Shown here: piece by piece, positions 45,193-58,500 of the stretch
How positions within the stretch are numbered: position 1 is the first letter of the stretch
How the letters are laid out: each line of letters begins with the position of its first letter
Source: Carallia brachiata
Taxonomy: Eukaryota > Streptophyta > Magnoliopsida > Malpighiales > Rhizophoraceae
Assembly: GCA_021464245.1 (NCBI GenBank)
Contig: JADCRB010000053.1
Span: 1,373,872 to 1,437,871 of the forward strand
DNA length: 64,000 nt
Reading direction: 5' to 3'
Position numbers and translations under genes: made by a program
The notes under the pieces: model-generated
Told to the model about the DNA's origin: nothing
What the model saw: only the letters and a program-made list of their open reading frames with translations
Database searches by the model: none

Positions 45193-45284
45193 TAAGAGAA
45201 AACACACGCTAAGCTCTCTTTATATTCCTCTGAAAAAAAGAAGAGAAGAACAATAAGTAAAAGGAAAAGAAATGTTTTATCCTA

Positions 45285-46155
45285 AGTAGGGCGGATGCAT
45301 AAAAAATTTTAAGGGGCAAATTTAATATTTATAATTATAATAATAAAATTAATTCATACTATGAAAAATAAAAAAAAATTATATTAATTATTTTGTGAAA
45401 TAAATATTATAATTATATATTCTAAGTTTTAACATTTAAAAACTATCTTTTTATTTTTCATATAATTAAATATTTTTATGTAAATAATAATTTAATTATT
45501 TAGTCATTTATCTCTCATTTAGTTGTACAATAGATTTTTTATGATGTTTATTGTAAGAAAAATATTTTATTTCATAACAATTGTAACTAATCAAATTAAA
45601 GTCAATTTTATAAATAAATACATGTTTAGATATACGATGTTTTTTTAAATAATTTTTTTCTTTTTAATGTCCATTAGTAATAATTTGTTTTATTAAAAGA
45701 TGAAATATTTATCAGAAAAATATATAAAAACAAGAAAATTTTATTTAAATAATTTTGAGAGTAAATGAAATAAAATTAAAAAGATAACTTAGTATATGAG
45801 ACTCTACATTTAATGAAATTAAATTTTAAAAGTAAAATTAAAAATCCTACAGCTCAAACAGATGTGTTTGAAAAAAAAAAAAAAAAAAAAAAACAGAAAA
45901 CTTGCCAAAAAAAATGAAAGAACAAGGAAACTTACTAAGATAAAAAAAAATAAAAATTAAAGAGAGAGAGAGAGAAGCAATGGGCAAAATGAACATGTGA
46001 GTCTTGAGCTAGAGACTAGCAGGCCGAGAGGGCAAAATCGCCCGTACCACTAGACTAACAAATGCCTTTAGCTGCATTTTTATGAAAATTATTGATAAAA
46101 ATATAGAAGTTAGGGGGACATTTGTCCCTTGCCCTTAACTGATCCGTCCTTGCGT
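45285..46155. mobile_element. Possible old TIR element with nested SINE-like sequence
   Basis: The left side reads TAGGGCGGATGCAT. The right side in reverse reads GCAAGGACGGATCAG. Each is followed by GGCAAA or GGGACAAAT. No clean target duplication is seen, so this is weak. Inside it, on the minus strand from about 46064 to 45955, GTTAGTCTAGTGGTA resembles a tRNA A-box and AGCTCAAGACTC a B-box, suggesting a tRNA-derived SINE. Confidence 0.3.
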
Positions 46156-48036
46156 ATAAGGTTTTTACATTTGCTTTTTTGTTTTTTGTTTTATTTTTTG
46201 AGATAATTAATTATAATTAAAAATTGAAAGTGAGACATTCAGTTCTTAAAACAGTTACATTTGCTACCTTTTTAATTCTTCTAATGACCCAAAAAAAAAA
46301 AAAGATAAATCCAGCCAATAAATCAAATCAAAAAAAGAGAATGTTACGGCAAGACTTTTGTTCAACTCATGCTAGCAATCAATCCAGCGTTGGGAATATT
46401 TTGATAATGATCATTTGTATAACTATACAAAAAAATTAAAGTCTTTATTAACATACATTTTCACTAAATTTTGAACTCTTAATATTATAAATAAAATTTA
46501 CCTAAAAATAGTCCAATTATTAATTGAACCAACCCACGTTGGTTCACATTTGTTCTCTTGTCCGACAAGATACTAGTACTTGCAACACTTTATCACGCTA
46601 GGTTGTTCCATAATATGAATTTGTTAGATTATTTCAGCAGCTTTATGGTTTTGCCATTGGTAGTAGCTGCAGAGTACGTCAGGAACCTAAGACATGAGAA
46701 CGAATGTCACTAACAATCCCCTGTCCCTCTCATGAAAACACGTCAAAAACACACAACAAAAAACAGTACATGCAATGACAAGGAAATAAAAAATAAAAAG
46801 GCCAAAGTAAGCAATAAAAAAAGGTTCCTTGAGGAGATTAGGACAGAGCGAGGAAAGACATGATTTCCCACCACATTTAGTTGTTTTTTTGCTTACTCTC
46901 TACTTCACTTTTTTTTAATTATACTGTTCATGTTCACTCGTAACCATTTTTTTATCCTATTATGTTAGTCTTCTATGATCTATACCACATTGCGGTCAAA
47001 CACTGTCTTCGTCAATAAAATATTAATCAGTCAAATGTCATGTGCCATTTTTTTGTTAAAAAAAGATTTTCATCATAAAAATGAGAATTTAAAAATTAAA
47101 TAAATTGAAGAAGTTTTTCAAATATATAAAAAACAATTACAAAAATTACCTAATATACAAAATTTTCATAAATCCAAAAATATTACTTGAAAAATTCTGA
47201 GTATTATCCAAAAAATTAAAATTTTATTTAAAAATAGAAGACTTTTCTTCAAAGAAAAATAAAAAAAATTGTTATTTTTTAGATTAAAAATCTTATTTTT
47301 AAATAATAAATTAAATTTAATAATAATTTTTTTTTTATTTCAAAGCAATGTGACCATTATTTTTAGATTTTTTTTTTTTTGAAGAAAAGTCCATTTTTCA
47401 AAGGCTAATTCAAACTATGTTTCACGATTACAAGGTTAATGTATAATTAAGCTGTCGGAAACCTTTAAAAATTAAATCACGCATTACATGTAGTCCATAG
47501 TGATTTTGATGATAACTGATTGAAATTGTCTATGAATAATAGAGACATGAAATTAGTCACAACGAGAGGCATCTATTACAACTAAACTAATGGTCTGCTC
47601 TACTGCCCTTAGCATCGCTAAGTTGCCATGTCTATATTCGTTTTATGCAACTCAACTTAAAACCTTTAGATTTTGTGTCCACTCAAACTTTCAGTTAGTT
47701 TAATCAATTTTAATTTTATTTTATCTAGATGATATCATTTACCAATAAACATAATTGTGACACATCATCTTAAATATGACTTGTCATGACATCTATAAAC
47801 TACACAAATTTAAAATAATGTATAGCTGAACCTTGTATAGACTAACCAAAATGGAAAAGTCTGAAAATTCATCCTCTATTGTCCTCGCGTGGGTTATTGC
47901 TCCCTAATACATGAGAGTTTGACTAATTTTATACAAGTCGCAAGGCTACTGTAAAGCCTCCTACTTTATCTAGACTGTGGGACCGGTAACACTGAATAGG
48001 AGGTCAAACTTTGGTGAAGTTCAAGAGGTAAAGAAA
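46156..48036. other. AT-rich intergenic DNA
   Basis: No gene or complete element is recognised. Confidence 0.5.
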
Positions 48037-48519
48037 GGGAATTAATACCATTTTAGTCCTAATTTTTTAGAATTTTTTTCAATTTAGTTATATAGTTTCG
48101 TTTTCATTTAATCCCATAACTATGGTTTTAGCTGCAATTAAGTCCTATATGAATGAAACTATTAGTCAAAACATTAAAATACGTATTTGGTGGCCTTCAC
48201 ACATTGTCAAATAACCTCTGTAGTTTTCAAGCCCTTGTACTTTTTTCTGCAATTTGCAATTTTTGTTTGCCATAAACCCGTTCTATTTGTGGAAATTGAT
48301 ATTTTACTGCATTGAGCAATCTATGCAAGCATGTGTAAATAAAGTATTCACAAATTTCCTCGAGTTTAATACGTATTTGAATGTTTCACTAACAATTCCA
48401 TTCATGTAGGACTCAATTGTAGTTGAAATCAAAGTTATAGGACTAAAATGAAAACAAAGAAAGATATAGAACAAGATTAAAAATCCTAAAAGATATAGAA
48501 CTAAAACACCGCTAATCCC
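48037..48519. mobile_element. Foldback MITE with arms of about 130 bases
   Basis: The left end GGGAATTAATACCATTTTAG and the right end (in reverse) GGGATTAGCGGTGTTTTAGT match after alignment. The similarity continues inward through ATTAAGTCCTATATGAATG and AATACGTATTTG against their inverted counterparts. 483 bp, non-coding. The flanks are A-rich on both sides (GTAAAGAAA, AAAAAAAAA), so a 9-bp Mutator-type target duplication is possible but not provable. Confidence 0.65.
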
Positions 48520-49377
48520 AAAAAAAAAAGTACTCTATTAAATTAGTTAAAGGACATTTAGTAGTTAAAAATTTAGTTCTACATTTTTAAATTTCTTTTT
48601 TTTTTTTTTGGTGAAGTTGAAATTTTGAATTCTATTTTTAGAGAAGGGTCGTAAATGAATGATATTAGAGAAAGCGTAATAAATCGATGCAACATACAAT
48701 TCGTTTTTACCATGGAAAAAAATATTGAGGAATAAAGTTTGAATTATTAGTTTATAATCCCATAAAAGAAAAACATAGAGAATAGTAAAAAGAAGAGATA
48801 ATGATTTTTGTCCAAAATGTTTCAATTTTTGTTGGTCATGAACAATTTTGTTTCATATCAATTCAGCTCAATCGATAACGATACTGTTCGACAGTTTCAA
48901 ATGTGCCAAGACCCAAATGAACTGTCTATCTTCGAGCGGAATCAATTTATATGCAAGAATATTATTCTGGTTATAGATCTATTTATCAAAAAAAAGGTTA
49001 AATGAAAGCACAAGCAATCAAAAAGCTAACATTGAATAAAGATCTAATAATTATTATATTTATGAAATAATTTTTTTATTAAAAAAATGCGACAAGAGAT
49101 AACGTTTAAAATAATAATAAAAAAAAGAAAATAATACATGAATAAAGTGAAGATGGACGAAATATGAATAAAATTAATTATTATATATATTATTAATAAA
49201 TTTATTGTATAATATCTCTAATTATAAATTTTATAAATTATATATATTTTTATTATTATAATTTATAATATATAAAATTATCAAAGTATATATGTAACAT
49301 AATCTGGGCCCATAAAAAAAAATTACAAGTTTAAAACGTTTTTCAACCCAAAAAAAAAAAAAAAATTATTATCCCTC
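48520..49377. other. AT-rich DNA upstream of DDB1
   Basis: No gene is recognised. The last few hundred bases are probably distal promoter of DDB1. Confidence 0.45.
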
Positions 49378-49566
49378 CCAAAGAAAATCGCAGAGGGCAA
49401 ATAAAATAAAAAAGACGGCCACCGCAGCCACACAGCCAAGAAAATCAAACTAGATACTAGGGCTCTTCCACCTCCGCCTCCCCCTCCGATCATCCGATCA
49501 AACGAACCATTACTACCACAAAATAGAAGATTACAGAGAAAGAGTGTGTGAGTGAGAGAGGGAGAG
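49378..49566 (+). promoter_or_regulatory. DDB1 5' leader / proximal promoter
   Basis: Composition changes from A/T-rich to CT- and GA-rich (CCTCCGCCTCCCCCTCCG around 49470, GAGAGAGGGAGAG just before the start). This is typical of a plant 5' UTR. The exact transcription start cannot be read. Confidence 0.45.
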
Positions 49567-52500
49567 ATGAGTGTATGGAACTACGTGGTGACGGCCCAGA
49601 AGCCGACGAATGTAACCCACTCGTGTGTCGGCAATTTCACCAGTCCTCAAGAGCTCAATCTCATTATTGCGTAAATTCGCCCACCCACCCACCCACCCAC
49701 CGCCGCCAATTCCATTCATGTTTATTCAGTGTTATTTTTCTGTGATTGATAATGGATTTTCTTTAAAATGTTGCGTTCTTCTCTCGGATAAATTCACTTT
49801 TTTTTTTTTTTGGAGTTTCTTGTCTTTTCTCTTTTTTTTTTTTTTTTTGTCTATTCAAGAACTTGTTGGCTAGGCCTTAGTTTTTGTTAAACCTCCGGAT
49901 TTTTGAATTCCTGCTGCTGTGCGCTCATATGGGGTTTCGTCCACTTTGTATTTAGTGTTCAGATTTCATTGCTTTTTCATGCTACTTAAACTATATTCAG
50001 GAACTTGTGGATTAATCTTCAGTTGTTTTTTTTTTTTTTTGTCATTTTTCTGGGTTTTTGGCTACGTGCTGTTTGGGTCTCAAATGGGTTTTTGTGTTTA
50101 ATGTTTAGATTTTGTTGCTGAGATGGATTTTAGTCCACTTTCGTATATAATGTTCAAATTCTGTTGATTTCTGTCTTGTTCTGAGCATTTGGATACATGC
50201 TTTTTTGGTCTCAAATGGATTTTTAGTGTATTATGTTTATATTTTGTTGCTCGGATGGACTATTGTCCGTTTGGTATATAATGTTCAGATTTTGTTGCTT
50301 TTTGATGTTAATTAAATTTTGTTCAGTAACTTCATAATTAGGCTTCATGTTTTCCGGGTTTTTCAATATGTGCTGCCTTTGTTGCTAATGGGTTTCTCAG
50401 TGTATAATGTTTAGATTTGGTTTGCTTTTTGATGTTGCTTGTGTCTGTACATATGCATACTGAACCTTGGCAACAGATTGCTTTTCTTGCTTGCATAACT
50501 GGCATCTCTTTTAAGCCATTTTTTCTTTTGTTGCTCTCGATAAATTCTGTTCAAGGATTTATTGATTGAATTTCATGCTGTTTTAATTTTTCTGATTTTG
50601 TAACTCGTTCTGTTTCTGTATCAAAGGGGTTTTCTCCATTTACTGTTTGCTGTTTAATTTTGTTGCCTTTTGATGTTACATTAGTCCACACATTTAAGTT
50701 CACTTTGGAAATGGCTTCATTTAATTAGTGCCATTATTAGCAGTGTAATTGTAATTTATAGCAGTTTTGTATGATTGAATGTGTTAGCTTCCAGCTTACA
50801 ATCATGTATGCTCTCAGGAAATGCACTCGGATTGAAATACATTTGCTTAGTCCTCAAGGCTTGCAGGTAAATACATGTTTTCTCTTGCTCTCTTGTCGTT
50901 ATGTATGTCTTCAATTTTTTTGACATTTTACTTTTGGGTGTCACGGACATTGAGACATTCCTTTAATCCCTGTTCTGGTGCCTAATATGATTCTGAACTA
51001 TCTTTTTAGCTTTAAAACTTAGATTTCCCCTGCAATGTTCAAAGAATACGAAATAAAAGTATGAGTAACAATTCAGAATTCTTTCTGTGCAGCCTATGTT
51101 AGATGTTCCAATATATGGAAGAATTGCAACACTTGAACTTTTCCGCCCTCATGTGAGTATTTGTATTTACCTAGTTTAGGTTGGCTACGTGGCTGTAAAT
51201 ATGATCCTTTATTTTTATCTTTTTTTTTTATTACTTCATGGCAGGGAGAAGCACAGGATTTCTTGTTTATTGCGACAGAAAGATACAAATTCTGTGTTCT
51301 TCAGTGGGATGCTGATACATCTGAGCTTATTACAAGGTTTGACTGTCGAAAAAATTTCAAAAAGTTCATTTTATGTTGGCAGAGCAAATAAGGTGTATTG
51401 GTTTTGATGCATTTGCCTGTTATCAGATCCATTATATTTGCCAGTATGTGCTTTGTGAATGGTGGGACTCATGTAATCTAGGTGGTCCTAAGTCCCTTAT
51501 TTGTTGCATTCGGAAATCTAAATCCTGATCATAACTGGGATGTTTTCTCTTTATGTTCTGACTACATAATCCCCAATGTGGCATTAGCTGGGTACATTGA
51601 GGGTATTGGTAGGATCAATCTGGTACTCATTATCGACTGTTCATTGCAGATTCATTTGCTCAGCATAAGATTTCTCTTCTATATTTTACTTTGAATTCCC
51701 ATTCTGGCTGATGTTAGTGGGACAATATATCCTTCTGCTGATACAGATTTCTCTCCGATATTTTACTTTGAAATCCCATTCTGGCTGATGGTAGTTGGAT
51801 ATTTTTCCTTCTGCATCTACTAAATTTTTCTTTTTATTTAAGAAAATCCTAATATTCTTCTTTTCTTAAAGATTTACTTATTTTTGTCAATAGAAGATGC
51901 AAAGTAGGGTTTCCTCCATTCCGTCATAGTTGACTTTGTACTCTCTCTCTCTCTCTCTCTCGGGTTGCGTGGGGGCTGGCAAGAATAGGTGTAGAGGCTG
52001 GTGGTAATGTTAATGGTGCTGTATCATTTTGGAAGCTGCCATAGTTGGTCATGCAGGCATAAGATGGAGCCCAAAATGTCCTTTGCCTGAATTATTTGCT
52101 GATAGTACAGGAAGTAAGCCACAGACCAATGTCTTAGTGATCGGGAAGACACTTCTTATTACTGGTTCCTACATTTTGGTCTTTGCTTTGAAAGGGTTAA
52201 ATGCCATGTGCTCCTTGATCCTTATCTGCTTCTGAAGTTATTATATCTGAATGTATTCTAAATAGCTTCATGACTAGCTCTTGGGCAAAAGGGGGTGTTT
52301 GTCATCATTTACCGAAATCCTTGCCCACTTTATTTGTACATAAGTTACCATTTGGTCTTGCAATATAAACAGCTTCCAAATGTCTTTGTACATGTGTCAA
52401 ATCTTGATGTGTTTGCAATGTCTTGCATTGACAAGCTGCCCCTCCTTTTACTGTAGAGCAATGGGAGATGTATCAGATCGCATTGGTCGTCCAACCGACA

Positions 52501-55500
52501 ATGGGCAGGTCAATACTGCTATTCTGTCTTTCTTTCATGAATTTTGTGCCTACTGGATGTTGTATCTTGACTATTTTGTTAAATATTTTGGAAAGATCTA
52601 CTCTAAGCAGCTTCAACTTTTCCTGTTTGTGCTTATATACAGATTGGCATAATTGATCCTGATTGCAGACTAATTGGACTTCATCTTTATGATGGACTGT
52701 TTAAGGTGTGTACTCTGGATTCCACTGATTCAAATTTTAGGTTTCAGAACTTTGTCAGTTGTTCTCTTTAAAGTTTTTGCTAGCATAACTTTTTCATTAC
52801 AAATTCTGGGAAGAATGTAATGACTTTCATTTGCTATTTTCTCAGGTTATTCCATTTGATAATAAGGGGCAGCTAAAAGAGGCTTTTAACATAAGGTATA
52901 CACATTCTACTCTACTAGCAAAGATTGGTTGTTTTGATTAATGTTTCAGTGACATTGCAAGTAATATGATTAAATGTGGTCTATGAGATTGGAGTAGATG
53001 GCTTTTATGTAAAACCGGAGGATCATGCTTCTATTTATTGGCGATATACTGAATTAGGTTCCACTTTGCAAGTTTTTTTAATCGAGTCGCTTAATTGGTC
53101 TGTAAAATGTTTCTAACGGGCTGGGGTTTGTTGACTTTTTAAGAAGTTGCAACAATAGTCATATTGGTAATATCTCTTCCCCTGGAGCAATAGAGAGGAT
53201 TAAATTCTTATCAACTCAACACAGAAGCATGAAAAAGTGATAATCAAAGGTCAAGTTCTGATTTGATTAGGCATTTGTACTCTGAAATCCGCTAGAGAAT
53301 GATGTAGCATAATTCTCAAGCGCTAGTGAGGGTGCACCTGCTTTGCAGAACCCTATTGATACCTCCTAATAATGGATGGAAGAGTGAAAAAAAACATAAT
53401 CAAAAGACAACACTCGATGAAGCCTTCTTTGTGTTTATGAAACCACTAGCGAATACAGAGTAGCTCTCAAAAGATGACTTTTTTCAATTGATAATTTATA
53501 GATTGATAGATTGACTGGGTTGATGACTTCATTGATATTATTTATGGCCCAATTTATACTAGTTATTAACGCTAAAAAGAAGTAAAAGTAGTTAATACCT
53601 AAACTTGCTTCTAAAGTCACATTTTTTTTTTATTTAATAATATCTCAGCTAAAACTTAAAATAAGGGGTATGTTAGTACATGAGGTTCCCAAAATGTGAT
53701 GTTTGGTGAAGGGTCAGATGTATGCAGCCCTACCCTTGTTTTCACAAAGCAGTTGTCAACTGAAACTCCTAATTAGACTAAAATATCCTAGAACAAGTAA
53801 GTAAATTGCAGGATAAGAATAATCAAAATTATAACATAAATTTATTTATGGTAGAAAATTGTCTTCGCATGTTTTCCTACGTCATTTAGAATTTGAATAT
53901 GTTAGAGGTTTTCACAGCTTGGACCATACAATAGGAGTCAATCAATTTATAACAAATTTCTGCATGTTCAATTGATATAAAGTTCAGTACTATATTGCTC
54001 ATTTTCCTCAATGAAAAGCTAGTTTCATGATTTTGTAAAAAACGGGCTTATGGAAAATAATTATCCTTAGGTTTATTCATCATCTTTAGGACTGATATAT
54101 TTATAATATTATCTTCTTATGGGTTGAAAAGATGATAATTTATTGTATTCGCTTTCAGGCTCGAGGAACTTCAAGTTTTGGATATAAAATTCCTTTATGG
54201 TTGCTCAAAACCCACCATTGTTGTTCTTTACCAGGTCTCAAATTTCCTTGCATATCTCTATGTCCTTACATGTTTGTGGATCTTTGGGATGTTTTTCCTT
54301 TATAGACGGTTATTATGGCAGTTGTACTTTCATTGGTTACTGTCACATTGAACTTGATGCCTTGTTGGTATTTCCGTAGAATTGGATATATGCTAGTTGG
54401 ATCACCGCATAAGATAGCACGTACATGAACAGAGAGCTTGCACTTGTTCATAATGTGTAACAATAACAGGAAATTGACACCCAAGCTTGCATGTAGAAAT
54501 GTGCCTCAGCAAACATCAACAGAGAGCTTGCACATGTTCATAATGTGTAACAATAATAGGAAATTGACACCCAAGCTTGGATGTAGAAATGTGCCTAAGC
54601 ATGTTGTTAAGAAATGCCAGAGAAATATGTGCATCTGTTGCTGGTGTCCTTTCTCCTTTAGTGTTTTATGCATTATGCATACTGGTATTTGCTTTCATCC
54701 TTTAATATTTGAAGTAAAACTGTTTTTTTTTATTTTTTCCTTTTCTGCGGCTCCTTGTGAGAGAAGGCCGGGGGGCGGGGGGAAGGTGGTGCCCAGTATT
54801 TTGTTCACCCCCTTTTCCTCTTCTCGTTGAATACTATTAACTCTTTGGTTGGAATTAGAATTAAAAGTCCTGATAGTTTTTGAATTTTCCTGTACGTCAT
54901 GTATATGTGTTTGCATGTTGTAGCATTTTTCCATTTAGTGGTCTGCCTGTTTATCTTTGTAAATATGTATTGCACATTTTTTTATACAGTCAACTCAGGG
55001 AAATGCTTTAGGTGAGCCTATAACGTGATCCTCATCATTGCAGGATAACAAAGATGCTCGTCACATTAAAACATATGAGGTTGCTCTAAAAGATAAAGAT
55101 TTTGTTGAGGGCCCGTGGTCACAGAACAATCTTGACAATGGTGCTGATTTGCTAATACCTGTACCCCCACCTCTATGCGGTGTGCTTATTATCGGGGAAG
55201 AAACAATTGTCTACTGCAGTGCAAATGCGTTTAAAGCAATTCCCATTAGACCTGTAAGTTTCTGGTGGAGTTCTTGATTTGCCTTTGGCAATAATTTTCT
55301 GAAGTGTTTCTGACTTTGTTTACATCTTTCTGTGTGTCTACGGAAATGTACTCTGATATGCTTGATATGGTCTTCTAGTCCATCACCAGAGCATATGGAA
55401 GAGTTGATGCTGATGGTTCCAGATATTTGCTTGGCGATCATGCTGGGCATCTTCACCTACTTGTTATAACACACGAGAAAGAAAGGTGAGTGATTCCCTA

Positions 55501-58500
55501 TGAGATTCTTATGAAAAAGTATGTCTTTAGGAGAATTCCTTGAATAGGAATAAAATAAAGGGAAAGTATCCTCATTATTATTTGATTGTTCATAAGACTA
55601 TGCACTTAAACTGCAGGGTCACTGGGCTCAAAATTGAGCTTCTGGGAGAAACCTCTATTGCATCTACCATATCATATCTTGACAATGCAGTCGTCTTTAT
55701 TGGCTCAAGCTATGGAGATTCACAGGTATGATGATCATTATCAGTACATTCTTTTATCTTCAAGAAGCACTTTTTAGGAGGACATTTATTAAGGCATTGT
55801 TATTTTGCATAATTCCTTTGGACATTACAGATGTGAATCTGCTAACTAAATGCATATAACAAGGTGAAAAGAGAGTGGGCATCGTACAGTAAAAGTCATT
55901 GAAGTTATTCATAACTTTTATGGGAGAATAGGAGCTGCAGGGGAGGGGATACGCAATTTGGAATATGCTTCGTCTTTACACTCACTGACAATGCATTTAC
56001 AGGTGTTTTCTTGGATTTATTGGTCTGTGTGTCAAAGTCAGTCTCCAAGTTAGTCAAATGGGGCTTATGCGCATAACATAACTTTTGGCTGTATTCCTTG
56101 CAAAAACATTTTACTTTTCAACCCTTAGAATTTTATTGCAGTATTCTTGTATTAACTATGTATGTGGTGGCCTTTGCAGCTTATAAAGCTAAATCTACAA
56201 CCAGATTCAAAAGGCTCGTATGCTGAAGTTTTGGAAAGGTATGTCAATTTAGGGCCAATTGTCGACTTCTGTGTGGTGGACCTTGAGAGGCAGGGGCAAG
56301 GTCAGGTCGTAACTTGCTCTGGAGCTTATAAGGATGGTTCTCTTCGTATAGTTCGAAATGGAATAGGAATCAATGAACAGGTTTCTTTACTTGACCAGTT
56401 CTTTCTAATGTTCATCTAATATCAAATGTCCTTGTGAAGCTCATTGATCAAAATGTTCAATGTAGGCATCTGTGGAGCTTCAAGGAATCAAAGGAATGTG
56501 GTCGTTGAGATCTTGTACTGATGATCCATTTGACACCTTCCTAGTTGTTAGCTTCATTAGTGAAACAAGAATCTTAGCAATGAACCTTGAGGATGAATTG
56601 GAAGAAACTGAAATAGAGGGTTTCTGTTCACAAGTGCAGACTTTGTTCTGCCATTATGCTGTGTACAATCAACTTGTACAAGTAGGTTTATCATTTTCTT
56701 TATACTTGCCTTGTTTTCCCCCTCCCAAAAAATTAGAGAATTAATTTGCACAACATTATGATGGTTTACTTCAATTCAATCAGACAGTCTCTTAGGGACT
56801 GTTGGTAATCCTCCACATCATGAGTTTATGAATGGAGAGAAGCAAGAGATTTAAACACGTCATTACAGGACACCCCAAAAGAAAAAAATCATTAGTCTAT
56901 TCTAGGAAATGGGGTTGTTACTCACAAAAGTGAACTTGGCTCAGACTTTATATTACATCAAATAGGTTCAAATCACAAGAATGAAATTAGTTCTGCGTGG
57001 AATCATTTTTATTTATTACTAAGCATAAATACAGTCAACTTTAAGTTTCTGTTGGATTGTGCATTGCAACCTTTTATTCGTGAATTGAAAATGGACTATG
57101 AAACCAATCAATTGTTGTTATTTAAGAAAATATTTTGCTTCATAATATTTTCTCAATTTAGGATTTGGATTGGCTTTTCAAAATCAGGCTCTTCCTTAAG
57201 GTTTTCGTTTACTCTAAAAAATCTAGCCAGCTTGTGGTCAACCAGCATTATATTTTCTTTGTGCCAACTGACAGGTTACTTCAAGCTCTGTTAGACTGGT
57301 AAGTTCGACCACAAGAGAGCTGCGGAATGAGTGGAATGCGCCATCAGGTTATTCAATCAATGTTGCCACTGCTAATGCCACCCAGGTGTGGTCCCATGTT
57401 TCTCTTAACTCTGGGTGTGTGAGTTTAAATGATTGGTTTTCGTGTGACATATCTAAGCTTCAGTGGGTTGGTTGGTTGGTTGTATATAGGACAGAATTGT
57501 TACAATTTTTTATCATGGGCAATTATATAGATGGATGGTGGGATTGGAATGGTTGTCTACAATGATAGAAGTAGTGATTGTAAACAAAACAACAAAACTG
57601 TATTGAATCGTTAAGTATCGTAGTTATTAATTAATATGGTTTCATTGTGCATGGTGAATTCGCAAGAGGCATCAATTTGGTTGATTGTTTGAAATTAGGA
57701 GTGCTTTTGGAGGTAGAATGAGTAGGAGAAGTCATGAAGACTATTCTTTTATTATTGATATTTTTCATTGTTATTTTCTATAGCTTCTTTAGTTATTTTC
57801 AGTATATTATGGCAAAAATAAGGTTTTGATTAATTATGATATTATTAGGAGCTGTGACTTTAGGCCCAAGTTCCGGGATGTACATATCTTGTTTATTTAT
57901 TTCCTTCTTATTAAGGGACAGAAGCATAAATAAAGATAATCAAAAGCTAACACTTAATTAAGCCTTCTATAGAGTTTCTAGAATTCATCAAAGAAGATAA
58001 AATAACTTTCAAAAGAGAATGTCATTTAATTGATAATGCATAGTTTGAATAGATCATACTGTTTAAGGCTCTATTTATACCAGTTTCTAACCTAGCTGAG
58101 ACTAATTCCTCTTGCTTTCCTTTTGGGGCAGTGTGCAGATTGTTTTGTGACCAGTCAACTAGTCTAAATAAACCCTGAAACTGTGTGATGTATCAATCTA
58201 TGCACGGTTGAGATGACTGGAAAAGATCGGCCTGATATTTTAGACTGGAATATATCTTATTGAGTCACTGCTCCTAATAATATCATAAGTAATCAAAAAC
58301 TTGTTTCCACTGTAATATTCTAACAATAACTAAATAAGCTATAAAATAATATTTCGATTATCAAATAAAAAGTAGTCCCCTGTTTTGTCCCATGTTTCTA
58401 AAGGACATGCTTCTGTGAATTTTATCCTTTGCTAGATTGCAGACAGTTTGCAAATGAATAAAGAGGCCACAGTCACAATGATGACAAATTAGATGATCCA

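Noticed and set aside
52029..52235. 68-codon frame in DDB1 intron 4
   Set aside because: Lies within an intron of a well-defined gene and resembles no known protein.
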